Positions 1 through 9,059 are shown, counted from the first letter of the stretch. The stretch: DNA of 64,000 nt from Bradyrhizobium sp. LHD-71 (GCF_031157255.1 NZ_JAVIFX010000029.1:49117-113116), one strand, 5' to 3'. Made by a program: numbers and translations. The notes: a model not told the origin generated them from the letters alone.

Positions 1-575
1 GCCGCATGAGCGGCCGCAACCAGCTCCGGCGTGAGCAGGCTCATCACGGGCGCAACGCCGTCTGCGTAGGTCGCATAGTGGGCGATGGTTTCGGCGGTAA
101 GGGCTGCACTGGTCAACTGCACCAGCGGAAGATCCACGCCATATTGCGGCATGAGCGTGTTACGAACGTCGGGTAGCTCCGAACCGAAGCTCTGGATGAT
201 GATCCGCTCCGGATCGGCAAAGTCATGGGCGATCAGCGTCTTGATGACCGCTTCATGGGTCGCGTAGTCGGCGGACTTCGTCTCGATCAGGATACCGAGC
301 TTGCGGCCGGTTTCGGCCGACATCTCCTTCGTCAGCGCGATGAGCTCGTCGAGGGTGACGACCGTCGGGACCTGCGCGCGTACTTCCGCGTAGGTCATGT
401 TGGCGATACCACCAGGAAGATCGTCATGATAGCTGACCAGCACGCCGTCCTTGGTCAGACGGAAATCGGTCTCGGCGTAGTCCGCTCCATAGTTGAAGCC
501 CCACCTGTAAGCGTCGATCGAATTGTCGAGATAGGGGTTGGTGCCGCGATGGGCAAAGAGGATGGCATCAGACAT
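1..575 (-). CDS. Glycerophosphodiester phosphodiesterase family protein (partial, C-terminus off the window)
   Basis: Hydrolyses glycerophosphodiesters to glycerol-3-phosphate and an alcohol. The start at 575 gives an N-terminus with the GDPD signature: His9-Arg10-Gly11, Glu35-x-Asp37 and His50-Asp51, all positions expected of the TIM-barrel active site. No signal peptide is visible. The reading frame runs off the left edge, so the last third or so is missing. It is paralogous to the N-terminal domain of the RTX-tailed protein just upstream on the same strand and sits 147 bases downstream of it. The DeoR regulator and Ugp-like importer nearby support a role in using glycerophosphodiesters. 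Family call is firm; whether this copy also carries RTX repeats cannot be seen. Confidence 0.88.
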   Translation of the reverse strand, partial: MSDAILFAHRGTNPYLDNSIDAYRWGFNYGADYAETDFRLTKDGVLVSYHDDLPGGIANMTYAEVRAQVPTVVTLDELIALTKEMSAETGRKLGILIETKSADYATHEAVIKTLIAHDFADPERIIIQSFGSELPDVRNTLMPQYGVDLPLVQLTSAALTAETIAHYATYADGVAPVMSLLTPELVAAAHA

Positions 576-658
576 GGTTTCATCTCCAAGAGGCAAGCAG
601 AGACCGTTCCGGTCGCAACGCTGCGACAGGCGGCAAGCGTGATTGAATGATCGATGAG

Positions 659-707
659 CCGCGCCCTCGCGGGCGCGGTCTCTTGTTGAGGGCTGAAGGC
701 TCAGCCC
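659..707 (-). terminator. Two hairpins after the GDPD-RTX gene, possible terminator
   Basis: Reading on the minus strand, 15 bases after the stop codon at 722 there is a perfect 7-bp stem (690-696 with 701-707, 4-base loop), followed by a perfect 8-bp GC stem (659-666 with 671-678, 4-base loop). Neither is followed by a U-run, so intrinsic termination is uncertain. They may instead protect the 3' end or reduce read-through into the neighbouring phosphodiesterase gene. The rest of the 576-721 gap shows nothing else recognisable. Confidence 0.35.
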
Positions 708-721
708 GGCGTCGAAGCTGC

Positions 722-2680
722 TCAGACGAAGTGGAAGTCGTCCGCCTGCAGGCTGGCGAGCTGGACGTTCTTCAGCGTCAGCGAGGTGTCGGCGTCGACA
801 GCGAAGACGATGTCCGCGCCTTCCTGATGGGCCGCTCCGATCGCGGCGTCGAAGTTGGCGAACACGTCGATCGCGAACTCCAGCACGTCCGCGCTCGAAC
901 CCGTCGTCTTGAAGTCGCCGACCGTATCCTTGCCGAAATCGGCGGCAAAGACGAAGACATCGTGGCCCGAGCCGCCCGAGAGCAGATCATTGCCCTCACC
1001 GCCCTCGATCCGATCGTCGCCCGAACCGCCATCGACCACATCATCGCCAGCACCAGCGAGGACAACATCGTCACCCGAGCCGGCATCGAGCACGTCATTG
1101 CCTTGGCCCGCATCGATCTGGTCGTCGCCCGAACCGGCCTTGATCGTATCGTTGCCGAGGCCGCCGTAGACGGCATCATCGCCCGAACCGCCATCGAGCG
1201 CGTCGTTGCCTTCGCCACCCCATAGCGTGTCGTCACCGGCGCCACCTTTCAGCGTGTCGTTGCCGGCGCCGCCGTCGAACGCATCGTCACCGTTGCCGCC
1301 GCTGACGACGTCGTCGCCCGCGCCGAACAGCAGCTTCTCGATGTTGGTGAAGCTGTCGGTACCGATGCCTTGGCCCGAGACGCGGCCCGCACCGAAGTCG
1401 ACCGAGACCGGTCCGGTCGCCGCCGAGAGGTCAAGCGTGTCGAACCCCGCGCCGCCGTCAATCGTGTCGTTGCCGAGCCCGGCCAGGATGAGATCGTCGC
1501 CAGCCCCGCCGTCGAGCGCATCGTCACCTGCGCCGCCGTCAAGGCGATTCGCCGCATCGTCGCCGGTCAGGCTGTCGTCCCCCGAACCGCCGATGACGTT
1601 CTCGACGCCGATGAGTTCATCCGCACCGATATCGTCGCCGTTGGCCTCGCCGGTGGCGAGATCGACCACGATACCCGCCGAATCGGCGGAATAGTCGACA
1701 GTGTCGATACCTTCGCCGCCGTCGATGAGGTCATCGCCCACGCCGCCGATGAGCGCGTCATGGCCCGCCCCGCCCTGCAACTCGTCGTCACCGGCGCCGC
1801 CGATGAGGGTGTCGTTGCCGTCGCCGCCGTCAACGGTGTCGTCGCCGCCGTCGCCATAGACCAAGTCGTCGCCGGCTCCGGCCTCCACCGCATCGTCACC
1901 CTTCATGGCATAGACGAGGTCGTTGCCGTCGGTGCCGGAAAGCTCGTCGTCCTGATCGTCAGCGCCGTAGATCACCTTGACGCCGTTCAACGCCTCGACG
2001 TTCGTGCGAGCTGCATCCATGTTGTCGACATAGACGGCGTCGACACCCATGTTGATGAGGTTCTGCAGCTGGCTCGTTGACGTTCCCGCGCTGGTCCAGG
2101 TGTGCACCTCGAGGCCGAGCGCATGCGCGCGATCGACCTGCTCCTTGGTGTAAGAGCCGATCGAAGGGGCGATGCCGTCCGCGTAGGTCGCAACCTGCTC
2201 GAGATTGTTCATCCCGGAGCCGAGTTGCATCAGCGGGATATCGACGCCGTACTTCGGCATGATCTCTTCATGCAGGCTGATCAGATTCGCCGAGCCGAAG
2301 CTGTTGATGTAGACGCGCGACGGATCGGTGAAGTCGTGCTCGACCAGTTTCTGGATGACAGCCTCGCTGGTCGCGTAATTGGCGCTCTTGGTCTCGAGGG
2401 TGATACCGATGTTGCGGCCGGTCTCGATCGACATTTCCTTTACGAGCTCGATGACCTGGTCGAAGGTGACGAGGTTCGGGTTCTCGGCCAGCGCCTGCGC
2501 ATAGGTCTTGTTCTCAAAGCCGTGGTTGTCGTGCGAGCACACCAGCACGCCATCCTTGGTCAGGAACAGGTCCGGCTCGATGAAGTCCGCGCCCCAGTTG
2601 ATGGCCGCCTTGTAGGCATCCATCGAATGGTCGGGGTAGGGATTGCTGCCGCGATGAGCAAGAAGCGTAATGTCAGGCAT
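722..2680 (-). CDS. Glycerophosphodiester phosphodiesterase with C-terminal RTX (haemolysin-type calcium-binding) repeats
   Basis: 652 aa. Residues about 1-245 form a GDPD domain (AHRG near residue 7, the E-x-D and SHD motifs further on). From about residue 250 to 570 there is a long run of glycine/aspartate nonapeptides of the GGxGxDxxx type, which bind calcium in beta-rolls. The last 80 residues resemble the C-terminal secretion region of RTX proteins and end in DDFHFV, acidic then hydrophobic, as type I secretion signals often do. There is no N-terminal signal peptide. Inference: an exported, calcium-dependent phosphodiesterase that feeds the Ugp-like importer. The start at 2680 is chosen over an upstream ATG because it has GGAG seven bases ahead and begins directly with the GDPD fold. 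No type I exporter genes lie nearby in the window. Confidence 0.9.
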   Translation of the reverse strand: MPDITLLAHRGSNPYPDHSMDAYKAAINWGADFIEPDLFLTKDGVLVCSHDNHGFENKTYAQALAENPNLVTFDQVIELVKEMSIETGRNIGITLETKSANYATSEAVIQKLVEHDFTDPSRVYINSFGSANLISLHEEIMPKYGVDIPLMQLGSGMNNLEQVATYADGIAPSIGSYTKEQVDRAHALGLEVHTWTSAGTSTSQLQNLINMGVDAVYVDNMDAARTNVEALNGVKVIYGADDQDDELSGTDGNDLVYAMKGDDAVEAGAGDDLVYGDGGDDTVDGGDGNDTLIGGAGDDELQGGAGHDALIGGVGDDLIDGGEGIDTVDYSADSAGIVVDLATGEANGDDIGADELIGVENVIGGSGDDSLTGDDAANRLDGGAGDDALDGGAGDDLILAGLGNDTIDGGAGFDTLDLSAATGPVSVDFGAGRVSGQGIGTDSFTNIEKLLFGAGDDVVSGGNGDDAFDGGAGNDTLKGGAGDDTLWGGEGNDALDGGSGDDAVYGGLGNDTIKAGSGDDQIDAGQGNDVLDAGSGDDVVLAGAGDDVVDGGSGDDRIEGGEGNDLLSGGSGHDVFVFAADFGKDTVGDFKTTGSSADVLEFAIDVFANFDAAIGAAHQEGADIVFAVDADTSLTLKNVQLASLQADDFHFV

Positions 2681-2784
2681 CGGGTGATCTCCAAAGGTCA
2701 ATAGTCGGCCGGCCCGGCCGCATGCTTGCGACAAGGAGTTGATGGACGAGCCGCGCCCCGGCCGCGCGCGACATTCGTTGAAGG

Positions 2785-3594
2785 CTAAGGGTTACGCTGG
2801 TGGGGTACTTTGACGAACTGAACGCTGGACTGATCGAGCATCTGCTGAATCCTGTCAGGCGGATCCGCTTCGCAGAACACTGCAGTGACCTGGTCGATGC
2901 GCCCGCCATGGACATAGGCCGGGCGGGTGAATTTCGAGGAGTCGAGCACGAGGTACGATCTGCGGCAGTTGCGCAGCATCGCCTCCCGCACGCGCACCTC
3001 CTCCTCCGAAAAATCCAGCAGCGAACCGTCCTCGTCGACGCCTGCGACGCCGAAGATCGCAACATCGACCTTGTAGGACGCAAAGAAGCTGTCGACGGCT
3101 GCGCCGCAGACATCGAGGTCGCCGCCGCGCACGGTGCCGCCGGCGATCGCCAGCGTGAAGTCCGAGTTTTGCCCCACCATCAGGGCGAGCGGCAGGTTGT
3201 TGGTCACGATCTTCAGCCTGCGGTGTGAAAGAAGCGCCTCCGCGACGAATTGTGGCGTGGTGCCGATGCCAAGCGAGAGGGACTCGCCATCGCTCACATG
3301 ACCGGCGACGGCGGCGGCGATGCTCTGCTTGGCTTCGCGGTTCAGCACGTGACGGTCCTTGAATGTGAGGTTTCCGCTCCGAGCCATGCTTTCGATGCCG
3401 CCATGTCGACGACGGGCGAGGCCTTGATCGCAGAGCGCGACCAGATCGCGGCGGATCGTCTGCGTGGTGACGGCGAAGTGTGCAGCCAATTCCTCGACAC
3501 TGATGAAGTCCCGACTGTGCAGCATTTCAGCGATGGCCGTCTGCCGCCGGTCCGAACCAGCGATCATGTTCAAGTGAACATCTTGTGTATTCAT
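2785..3594 (-). CDS. DeoR/GlpR-family transcriptional regulator
   Basis: 269 aa, the normal length for the family. An N-terminal winged HTH (about residues 15-65, with QTIRRDL in the recognition helix) is followed by the DeoR C-terminal sugar-phosphate sensor domain of the phosphosugar-isomerase type (GIGTTP, NNLPLA, GG-VRGGDLDVCG, FGVAGVDEDG). DeoR/GlpR proteins usually repress uptake and catabolic genes and release DNA on binding a phosphorylated metabolite. Between the GDPD-RTX gene and the divergent ugp-like operon, glycerol-3-phosphate is the likely effector (inference). An alternative start lies at codon 10. The start codon falls within a copy of TTCATATGA also found in the palindrome at 3691-3708, which suggests autoregulation. 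Confidence 0.88.
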   Translation of the reverse strand: MNTQDVHLNMIAGSDRRQTAIAEMLHSRDFISVEELAAHFAVTTQTIRRDLVALCDQGLARRRHGGIESMARSGNLTFKDRHVLNREAKQSIAAAVAGHVSDGESLSLGIGTTPQFVAEALLSHRRLKIVTNNLPLALMVGQNSDFTLAIAGGTVRGGDLDVCGAAVDSFFASYKVDVAIFGVAGVDEDGSLLDFSEEEVRVREAMLRNCRRSYLVLDSSKFTRPAYVHGGRIDQVTAVFCEADPPDRIQQMLDQSSVQFVKVPHQRNP

Positions 3595-3690
3595 ATGATC
3601 TCAATACCCCGAGCACATAACGCCCGTACGACAGTTTTTGCTTCGTAAGCATGATCGAGTGAGCGCAAGTTGGATTTTGCACTCGCATTT

Positions 3691-3708
3691 GACGTTCATA
3701 TGAATGTC
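3691..3708. promoter_or_regulatory. Candidate DeoR operator (18-bp palindrome)
   Basis: GACGTTCATATGAATGTC is palindromic except for one mismatched base pair. Its core TTCATATGA recurs at 3590-3598 over the regulator's start codon. A second short palindrome, GTTCAAGTGAAC, is at 3568-3579 inside the regulator gene. The 240-base gap between the regulator and ugpC is therefore a shared divergent control region. Confidence 0.5.
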
Positions 3709-3834
3709 ATCCGCCCCCGTTAGTGACGCCAGTGGATCGTCTCATGAAGACGATCTCCACGAGAGGCGGTGCGGGCACTTCATCCACACTGCCAGCCTGC
3801 TCTGCCCCTGCCCCGTCATCATCAAGCCTTCTGC

Positions 3835-4926
3835 ATGATTGCCGCCAGCTTCCTGAATATCCAAAAGCTGAGCCGCCGCTTTTCCGTTCGTTCGGGAGTT
3901 GGCGACGTCTCGCTTTCAATCGAGCGCGGGCAATTCGTGGTGCTGCTAGGGCCGTCTGGTTGCGGCAAGTCGACGACATTGAGATTGATTGCCGGGCTCG
4001 AAACGCCGGATGGCGGCAGCATCGCGATCGATGGACGCGACGTCACCGCGCTCGCACCCTCAGAGCGCGGTCTCTCGATGGTCTTCCAGTCCTATGCGCT
4101 GTTTCCACATCTCGACGTAGCCGAGAACATCGTCTTCGGCCTCAAGGTGCGCGGCATCGCGCGGGCGGAGCGCCGTCGGCGGCTCGACGAAGCGCTGGCG
4201 ATCACCGGGCTCGAAGGGCTCGAGGATCGCAAGCCGGCAAAGCTCTCGGGCGGTCAGCGCCAGCGCGTTGCGCTGGCGCGCGCCATCGTCGCCGGCCACC
4301 CACTCTGCCTGATGGACGAGCCGCTCTCGAACCTCGACGCGCAGCTGCGCCACAGTGTGCGGCAGGATATCCGCGCGCTGCAGAAGCGACTCGGCATGAC
4401 GGTCATCTATGTCACACACGACCAGACCGAAGCGATGAGCATGGCCGATCTCGTAGTCCTGATGCGCGACGGGCGGATCGAGCAGGCCGCCAGCCCCGCA
4501 GAGATCTACGCACGGCCAGCAACGAGCTTCGCCGCAAGCTTCATCGGCTCACCGCCCATGGTGATGCTGCCGACACAGTTGCTCGGAGCCGATGATTGTG
4601 CACCTGCCGAGAGGGTATTCGGTGTGCGCAGCGAGGACATCGCGCTTCGTCCCGAAGGCCAGGGCCGACTCGCGGCGCAGGTCGTCGAACATGAATTCCT
4701 CGGAGCCGAGACTTTCGTCCATCTCGAGGTCGCAAACTCGATCCGCCTGACCGCGCGCGTTCCGGGCCGCTCCAACGCCGTGCCAGGCGACCGCGTCTCG
4801 CTCGACTGGCCGCGCGAGGCGCTCCATTGGTTCGAGCGCACGAGCGGCCGCCGCATCGCCTCATCCCCCTCACCCGCCGACCGGCGCAACGCGCCGGCCC
4901 CCACTTCAGCAGCGAAAGGCCCCTGA
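3835..4926 (+). CDS. ugpC: ABC transporter ATP-binding protein, Ugp/Mal type
   Basis: 363 aa, usual length for the UgpC/MalK group. Walker A GPSGCGKST, ABC signature LSGGQRQRVALARA, Walker B LCLMDEPLSNLDA and the H-loop in VTHDQTEAMS are all present, followed by a C-terminal regulatory TOBE-like region of about 120 residues. It energises the importer encoded by the next three genes. The start at MIAASFLNIQKL is chosen because the fold begins there; an ATG 66 bases upstream would add a low-complexity extension. Gene order C-B-A-E, the DeoR regulator and two GDPDs favour glycerol-3-phosphate or glycerophosphodiesters over maltose-type sugars, but this is context-based. Confidence 0.88.
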   Translation: MIAASFLNIQKLSRRFSVRSGVGDVSLSIERGQFVVLLGPSGCGKSTTLRLIAGLETPDGGSIAIDGRDVTALAPSERGLSMVFQSYALFPHLDVAENIVFGLKVRGIARAERRRRLDEALAITGLEGLEDRKPAKLSGGQRQRVALARAIVAGHPLCLMDEPLSNLDAQLRHSVRQDIRALQKRLGMTVIYVTHDQTEAMSMADLVVLMRDGRIEQAASPAEIYARPATSFAASFIGSPPMVMLPTQLLGADDCAPAERVFGVRSEDIALRPEGQGRLAAQVVEHEFLGAETFVHLEVANSIRLTARVPGRSNAVPGDRVSLDWPREALHWFERTSGRRIASSPSPADRRNAPAPTSAAKGP

Positions 4927-4928
4927 CC

Positions 4929-6188
4929 ATGAAATCTCTCTTCGCCGGCCTCCTTCTCGGACTGACCGCCGCCGCGACGCCCGCCGCCGCGGAGACCAAG
5001 CTCACCATGTATTATCCGATCGCCGTCGGCGGTCCGCTCACCGAAGTCGTCGATGGAATGATCAAGGGATTCGAGAAAGAGAATCCTGATATCGACGTCG
5101 AGGCCGTGTATGCCGGCAACTACGACGACACCCGCATCCGCGCGATTTCGGCGATCAAGAGCGGCCAGCCGGCGCAACTCTCGGTGCTATTCTCGATCGA
5201 CGCCTATGACCTGATCGAGCAGGACCTGATCGTGCCCTTCGAAGAGGTCGCGACCTCCGAGGAGGACCGCAAGTGGCTCGGCAGCTTCTATCCGGCGCTG
5301 ATGGCGAACGGAAAGATCGACGGCAAGACCTGGGGCGTGCCGTTCCAGCGCTCCACCATCGTGATGTTCTACAACAAGGACATGTTCCGCGAGGCCGGGC
5401 TCGACCCGAACCAGCCGCCGCGCAACTGGGAGGAGATGGCTGCCGCCGCCAAGAAGCTGACCAAGGACGGCCGCTGGGGCCTCATGGTCCCGACCACCGG
5501 CTACGCCTACTGGATGTTCCAGTGCTTCGCGATCCAGAACGGCAAGGAGTTGATGAGCGCCGACGGTACCAAGACCTATTTTACCGATCCCGCCGTGGTG
5601 GATGCGCTTGCCTTCTGGCGTTCGCTCTCGGCCGAGAAGAAGGTCAGCCCGGAGGGTGCGATCGAGTGGGGCACGCTGCGCCAGGCCTTTACGTCCGGCC
5701 AAACCGCAATGATGTGGCACACGACCGGCAACCTCACCGCTGTGAAGAAGGAAGCCAAATTCGATTTCGGCGTCGCCATGCTGCCCGCCAACAAGCAGCC
5801 CGGCTCGCCTACCGGCGGCGGCAACTTCTACCTGTTCAAGCAGGCAAAGCCCGACGAGCGCAAGGCCGCACTGAAGCTGATGAAATACATGACTGCGCCG
5901 GAGCGCGCCGCACAGTGGTCGATCGCGACCGGTTATGTCGGCGTCAGCCCGGCTTCCTACGAAACCGAAGCGCTGAAGCAGTACGGCAAGGAGTTTCCGC
6001 AAGCGATCGTCGCCCGCGACCAGCTCAAGGTGGCGATCCCCGAATTCTCGACCTACGAAACCGGCCGCGTCCGTGAGGCGCTGAACAACGCCGTACAGGC
6101 GGCGGTGATCGGCAGCAAGACCCCGCAGGCGGCGCTGAGCGAGGCTCAGGCCACTGCCGACCGGCTGTTGAAGCCCTTCCGGAACTAA
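4929..6188 (+). CDS. ugpB: Extracellular solute-binding protein, UgpB-like
   Basis: 419 aa periplasmic receptor of ABC family 1. An N-terminal signal peptide (about residues 1-20, LFAGLLLGLTAAATPAAA) is followed by a binding-protein fold with motifs typical of UgpB-like proteins (YYPIAVGGPLTEVVD, PFQRSTIVMFYNKDMF, TGGGNFYLFKQ). It begins two bases after the ugpC stop with AAAGG just upstream, so the two are probably co-translated. It delivers the substrate to the two permeases that follow. The ligand cannot be read from sequence; glycerol-3-phosphate or glycerophosphodiesters are inferred from neighbours. Confidence 0.85.
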   Translation: MKSLFAGLLLGLTAAATPAAAETKLTMYYPIAVGGPLTEVVDGMIKGFEKENPDIDVEAVYAGNYDDTRIRAISAIKSGQPAQLSVLFSIDAYDLIEQDLIVPFEEVATSEEDRKWLGSFYPALMANGKIDGKTWGVPFQRSTIVMFYNKDMFREAGLDPNQPPRNWEEMAAAAKKLTKDGRWGLMVPTTGYAYWMFQCFAIQNGKELMSADGTKTYFTDPAVVDALAFWRSLSAEKKVSPEGAIEWGTLRQAFTSGQTAMMWHTTGNLTAVKKEAKFDFGVAMLPANKQPGSPTGGGNFYLFKQAKPDERKAALKLMKYMTAPERAAQWSIATGYVGVSPASYETEALKQYGKEFPQAIVARDQLKVAIPEFSTYETGRVREALNNAVQAAVIGSKTPQAALSEAQATADRLLKPFRN

Positions 6189-6248
6189 TCACCTGGAGCT
6201 CGCGGGGCCGGCCATGTCGGCTCCGCGACTTTTTCCGCGGGAGCCGTC

Positions 6249-7130
6249 GTGTCCGATATGTTGAAGCAGGAGCGACGGCGCGCAGCGCTTTATGGCTGGA
6301 TGCTGCTGTCGCCCGCGCTCGTCCTGCTCACAACCTTCGCCTTCGCCCCCACGGTCGCGACGCTGTGGCAGAGCCTCTACTCGGCCGGCACGAGGCGGCG
6401 CCCACCGGCCTTCGTCGGCCTCGATAACTATGCCGACCTGATCGCCGATCTCACGTTCTGGCGCGTGCTCGGCAACAACCTGCTTTATGCCGGCGTCACC
6501 GTACCGGCCTCGATCATCATCGCGCTCGGTATGGCGCTCTGGGCCAATGCCAGGATTCCGGCGCGAGCCTTTGCGCGCGTCGCTTATTTCACCCCAACCA
6601 TGCTGCCGATGATCGCGGCGGCCAATCTCTGGCTGTTCTTCTACACGCCGGGCATCGGTCCCTTCGCCGTCATCGGCCTGGGCTCGGTCAATTGGCTCGG
6701 ACGGCCCGACACGGCGCTCTGGGCGGTGATCGCCGTAGCGATCTGGAAGGAGGCCGGCTTCTTCATGATTTTCTATCTCGCGGCGCTGCAGACGATCCCG
6801 CCCGATCTCAAGGAAGCAGCGCTGATCGAGGGCGCCGGCCGCTGGACCTACACGCGCCGCGTCGTGCTGCCGCTTTTGATGCCGACGACGCTCTTCGTGC
6901 TCGTCAACGCGCTGATCAACTCGGTCAGGCTGATCGACCAGCTTTTCGTGCTGACCAAGGGCGGACCCGACAATGCCTCCAAGCTCGTCCTCTACTGGAT
7001 CTGGGAGCTGGCCTTCTCCTATTTCGATGCGCCGCGTGCCGCGGCCATGACCATTCTCGTGCTGCTGCTCCTCTGCCTCGTCGCAGTCATCCAGTTCGGC
7101 TTGATCGACCGGCGGGCGCACTATCGATGA
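6249..7130 (+). CDS. ugpA: ABC transporter permease, UgpA-like
   Basis: 293 aa inner-membrane subunit with six predicted hydrophobic segments and the EAA loop (KEAALIEGAGRWTYTRRVVLPLLMP region) that docks with the ATPase. GTG start at 6249; an in-frame ATG nine bases on is an alternative. The 60-base gap after ugpB contains a short G+C-rich hairpin-like stretch but no promoter was identified. Pairs with UgpE to form the channel. Its stop overlaps the next start (ATGA at 7127-7130), which implies translational coupling and equal subunit amounts. Confidence 0.87.
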   Translation: MSDMLKQERRRAALYGWMLLSPALVLLTTFAFAPTVATLWQSLYSAGTRRRPPAFVGLDNYADLIADLTFWRVLGNNLLYAGVTVPASIIIALGMALWANARIPARAFARVAYFTPTMLPMIAAANLWLFFYTPGIGPFAVIGLGSVNWLGRPDTALWAVIAVAIWKEAGFFMIFYLAALQTIPPDLKEAALIEGAGRWTYTRRVVLPLLMPTTLFVLVNALINSVRLIDQLFVLTKGGPDNASKLVLYWIWELAFSYFDAPRAAAMTILVLLLLCLVAVIQFGLIDRRAHYR

Positions 7131-7945
7131 GATCAACGATGCAGCGCTGGTTCAGCCTCGATGCTCTGGGCGCACTCGTGCTCGCCCTCGCCTGGGTCTC
7201 GCCCTTGGCATATGCCGTCTGGGCGGCCTTCCATGACGTGGGCGCGGTCGTGGGGCGCGATCTTGCCGCGCCCTGGACGCTCTCGAATTTCCGCGCCGTC
7301 TGGCAGCAGGCGCCCTGGCTTGCCTACGCTGCGAATACGGTGCGGCTTGTCACGACAGTGCTGCTCGGCCAGCTCGTGCTCTGTACGCTCGCGGGTTTCG
7401 CCTTTGCCCGCTTCGAGTTCCCCGGGCGCGATCTCGTCTTCATCCTCGTTCTGATGCAGCTGTTTATCCTGCCAGAGGTGCTGATCGTCGAGAACTACGC
7501 CATTGTCGCAAAGATCGGTCTGTTCGACACCACGCTTGGTATCGCCCTGCCCTACATGGCGAGTGCCTTTGGCATCTTCCTGCTCAGGCAGGCCTTCAAG
7601 TCCGTACCAAAGGAGCTTGAGGAGGCGGCGCGCGTCGAGGGCTGTTCGTGGCTCGGCGTGCTCTGGCGCGTCTATATCCCGGCGGCGCGACCGGTCTACC
7701 TCGCCTATGCGCTGGTCTCGGTCGCGACGCACTGGAACAATTTCCTGTGGCCGCTGATTGTCACCAACTCGCCGCAGACCCGACCTTTGACCGTCGGCCT
7801 CTCGCTCTTCGGCGCGCCCGAGAGCGGCGTCGACATCTCGCTGATCAGCGCCGCGACGCTGATGACGATCGCGCCCCTGGTGCTGGCCTTCGTCATCTTC
7901 CAGCGACAGTTCATGCAGGCCTTCCTGACATCCGGGATCAAATGA
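7127..7945 (+). CDS. ugpE: ABC transporter permease, UgpE-like
   Basis: 272 aa, six hydrophobic segments, with the EAA loop in EEAARVEGCSWLGVLWRVYIP. Belongs to the MalG/UgpE side of carbohydrate ABC permeases. The start is fixed by the ATGA overlap with ugpA, although the frame stays open further upstream. It is the last gene of the ugp-like operon; the 118-base gap to the next gene contains no obvious strong terminator. Confidence 0.87.
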   Translation: MRSTMQRWFSLDALGALVLALAWVSPLAYAVWAAFHDVGAVVGRDLAAPWTLSNFRAVWQQAPWLAYAANTVRLVTTVLLGQLVLCTLAGFAFARFEFPGRDLVFILVLMQLFILPEVLIVENYAIVAKIGLFDTTLGIALPYMASAFGIFLLRQAFKSVPKELEEAARVEGCSWLGVLWRVYIPAARPVYLAYALVSVATHWNNFLWPLIVTNSPQTRPLTVGLSLFGAPESGVDISLISAATLMTIAPLVLAFVIFQRQFMQAFLTSGIK

Positions 7946-8063
7946 CCCGCCAATAAGCGATATTGAGCTAGCGCAGACGGCAACTCCAAATACGCAATTG
8001 TCAGCCGCGGCAGGCCCGACAACAATGCGACCACTGAAAATCAATGATCGGGAGGGTCGAGCG

Positions 8064-8846
8064 ATGCATCCGAAAGGCAAGGTCTGCGTAGTCACCGGAG
8101 CAGCAAGCGGCATCGGCGAAGCGGTCGCGCGCGCCTATGCTGAGGCTGGCGCGAAGGGCGTCGTGGTTGCCGACCTTGCCGCCGACAAGCTCGCCGCCGT
8201 CGCCGGCGATATCGGTGCCCTCGCCGTCCCGACCGACGTGTCCAAGGAAGCTGACATCCAGGCCCTGATCGCGGCCGCGGAAGCGAAGTTCGGCAATGTC
8301 GACGTGTTCTACTCGAATGCCGGGCTGTCACGCCGGGGAATGGAGGATGCGCCCGACGCGGACTGGGACATCAACTGGCGCGTGCATGTGATGAGCCATG
8401 TCTGGGCGGCCCGCGCGCTCGTGCCGAAGATGCTGGCGCGCGGCTCCGGCTATCTCCTCAACACCGCGTCCGCCGCGGGCCTGCTCACGTCGCTGAACTC
8501 CATGAGTTACGGCGTGACGAAGTCAGCGGCGGTTTCGCTGGCCGAGCATCTCGCCATCCAGTATGGCGACCGCGGCATCCGCGTCTCGGTGCTGTGCCCG
8601 CAATCGGTGCAGACCGGCATGACAAAGCCGGGCCCCAGCGCGGCGCGCGTCGACGGCATCATGACCGCGGCCGAAGTCGCGCGTATCGTGCTCGAGGCGA
8701 TGGAAGCCGAGCGTTTCATGATCCTGTCGCACGCGACGGTGCACGAATATGAGCAGCGCAAGATCTCCAACCGCGACCGCTGGCTTTCGGGAATGCGCCG
8801 CTTCCGCATCAAGCTCTACGGCAATCCAGAGGAAAAGCGGGCGTAG
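8064..8846 (+). CDS. SDR family NAD(P)-dependent oxidoreductase
   Basis: 260 aa classical short-chain dehydrogenase: nucleotide-binding TGAASGIG near residues 11-18, NAG in YSNAGLS, catalytic Ser in the NTASAAG region and YGVTK (Tyr-x3-Lys). Start at 8064 is supported by GGGAGG at 8050-8055. It may reduce or oxidise a hydroxyacyl or alcohol substrate; specificity is not evident. It lies between the ugp operon and the acyl-CoA genes, on the same strand as ugp but 118 bases away, so it is probably a separate unit. Confidence 0.82.
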   Translation: MHPKGKVCVVTGAASGIGEAVARAYAEAGAKGVVVADLAADKLAAVAGDIGALAVPTDVSKEADIQALIAAAEAKFGNVDVFYSNAGLSRRGMEDAPDADWDINWRVHVMSHVWAARALVPKMLARGSGYLLNTASAAGLLTSLNSMSYGVTKSAAVSLAEHLAIQYGDRGIRVSVLCPQSVQTGMTKPGPSAARVDGIMTAAEVARIVLEAMEAERFMILSHATVHEYEQRKISNRDRWLSGMRRFRIKLYGNPEEKRA

Positions 8847-8926
8847 CTGGCAGCTCCGGTCGCTGACTCTCTCCCCACTTGCGGCACATATATCTATCTC
8901 GAAGATCGCAGCGAACTTGGCGCACT

Positions 8927-9059
8927 CCCTCTCCCCGTTGGGGAGAGGGTCGGGGTGAGGGGCAGGAACAAACGCCGACGTCGCGATCGCGCGCTGAGAG
9001 GGCCTTCGCATCACAACCGCCGCACGCCCTCACCCTAACCCTCTCCCCCGGGGAGAGGG
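8927..9059. repeat. Pair of inverted palindromic repeat units
   Basis: Two copies of a short element face each other. Each contains a hairpin made of CCCTCTCCCC and GGGGAGAGGG (8927-8949 and 9039-9059) plus a GGTGAGGG flank (8954-8961 and its complement from 9027). Elements of this sequence type are frequent between genes in Hyphomicrobiales. The pair lies between two convergent genes and may act as a bidirectional terminator. No gene is supported in 8847-9130. Confidence 0.6.

Noticed and set aside
847..2080. Long open frames on the plus strand through the RTX region
   Set aside because: They are the complement of the repetitive Gly/Asp codons; the translations are low-complexity and the minus-strand protein is clearly real.
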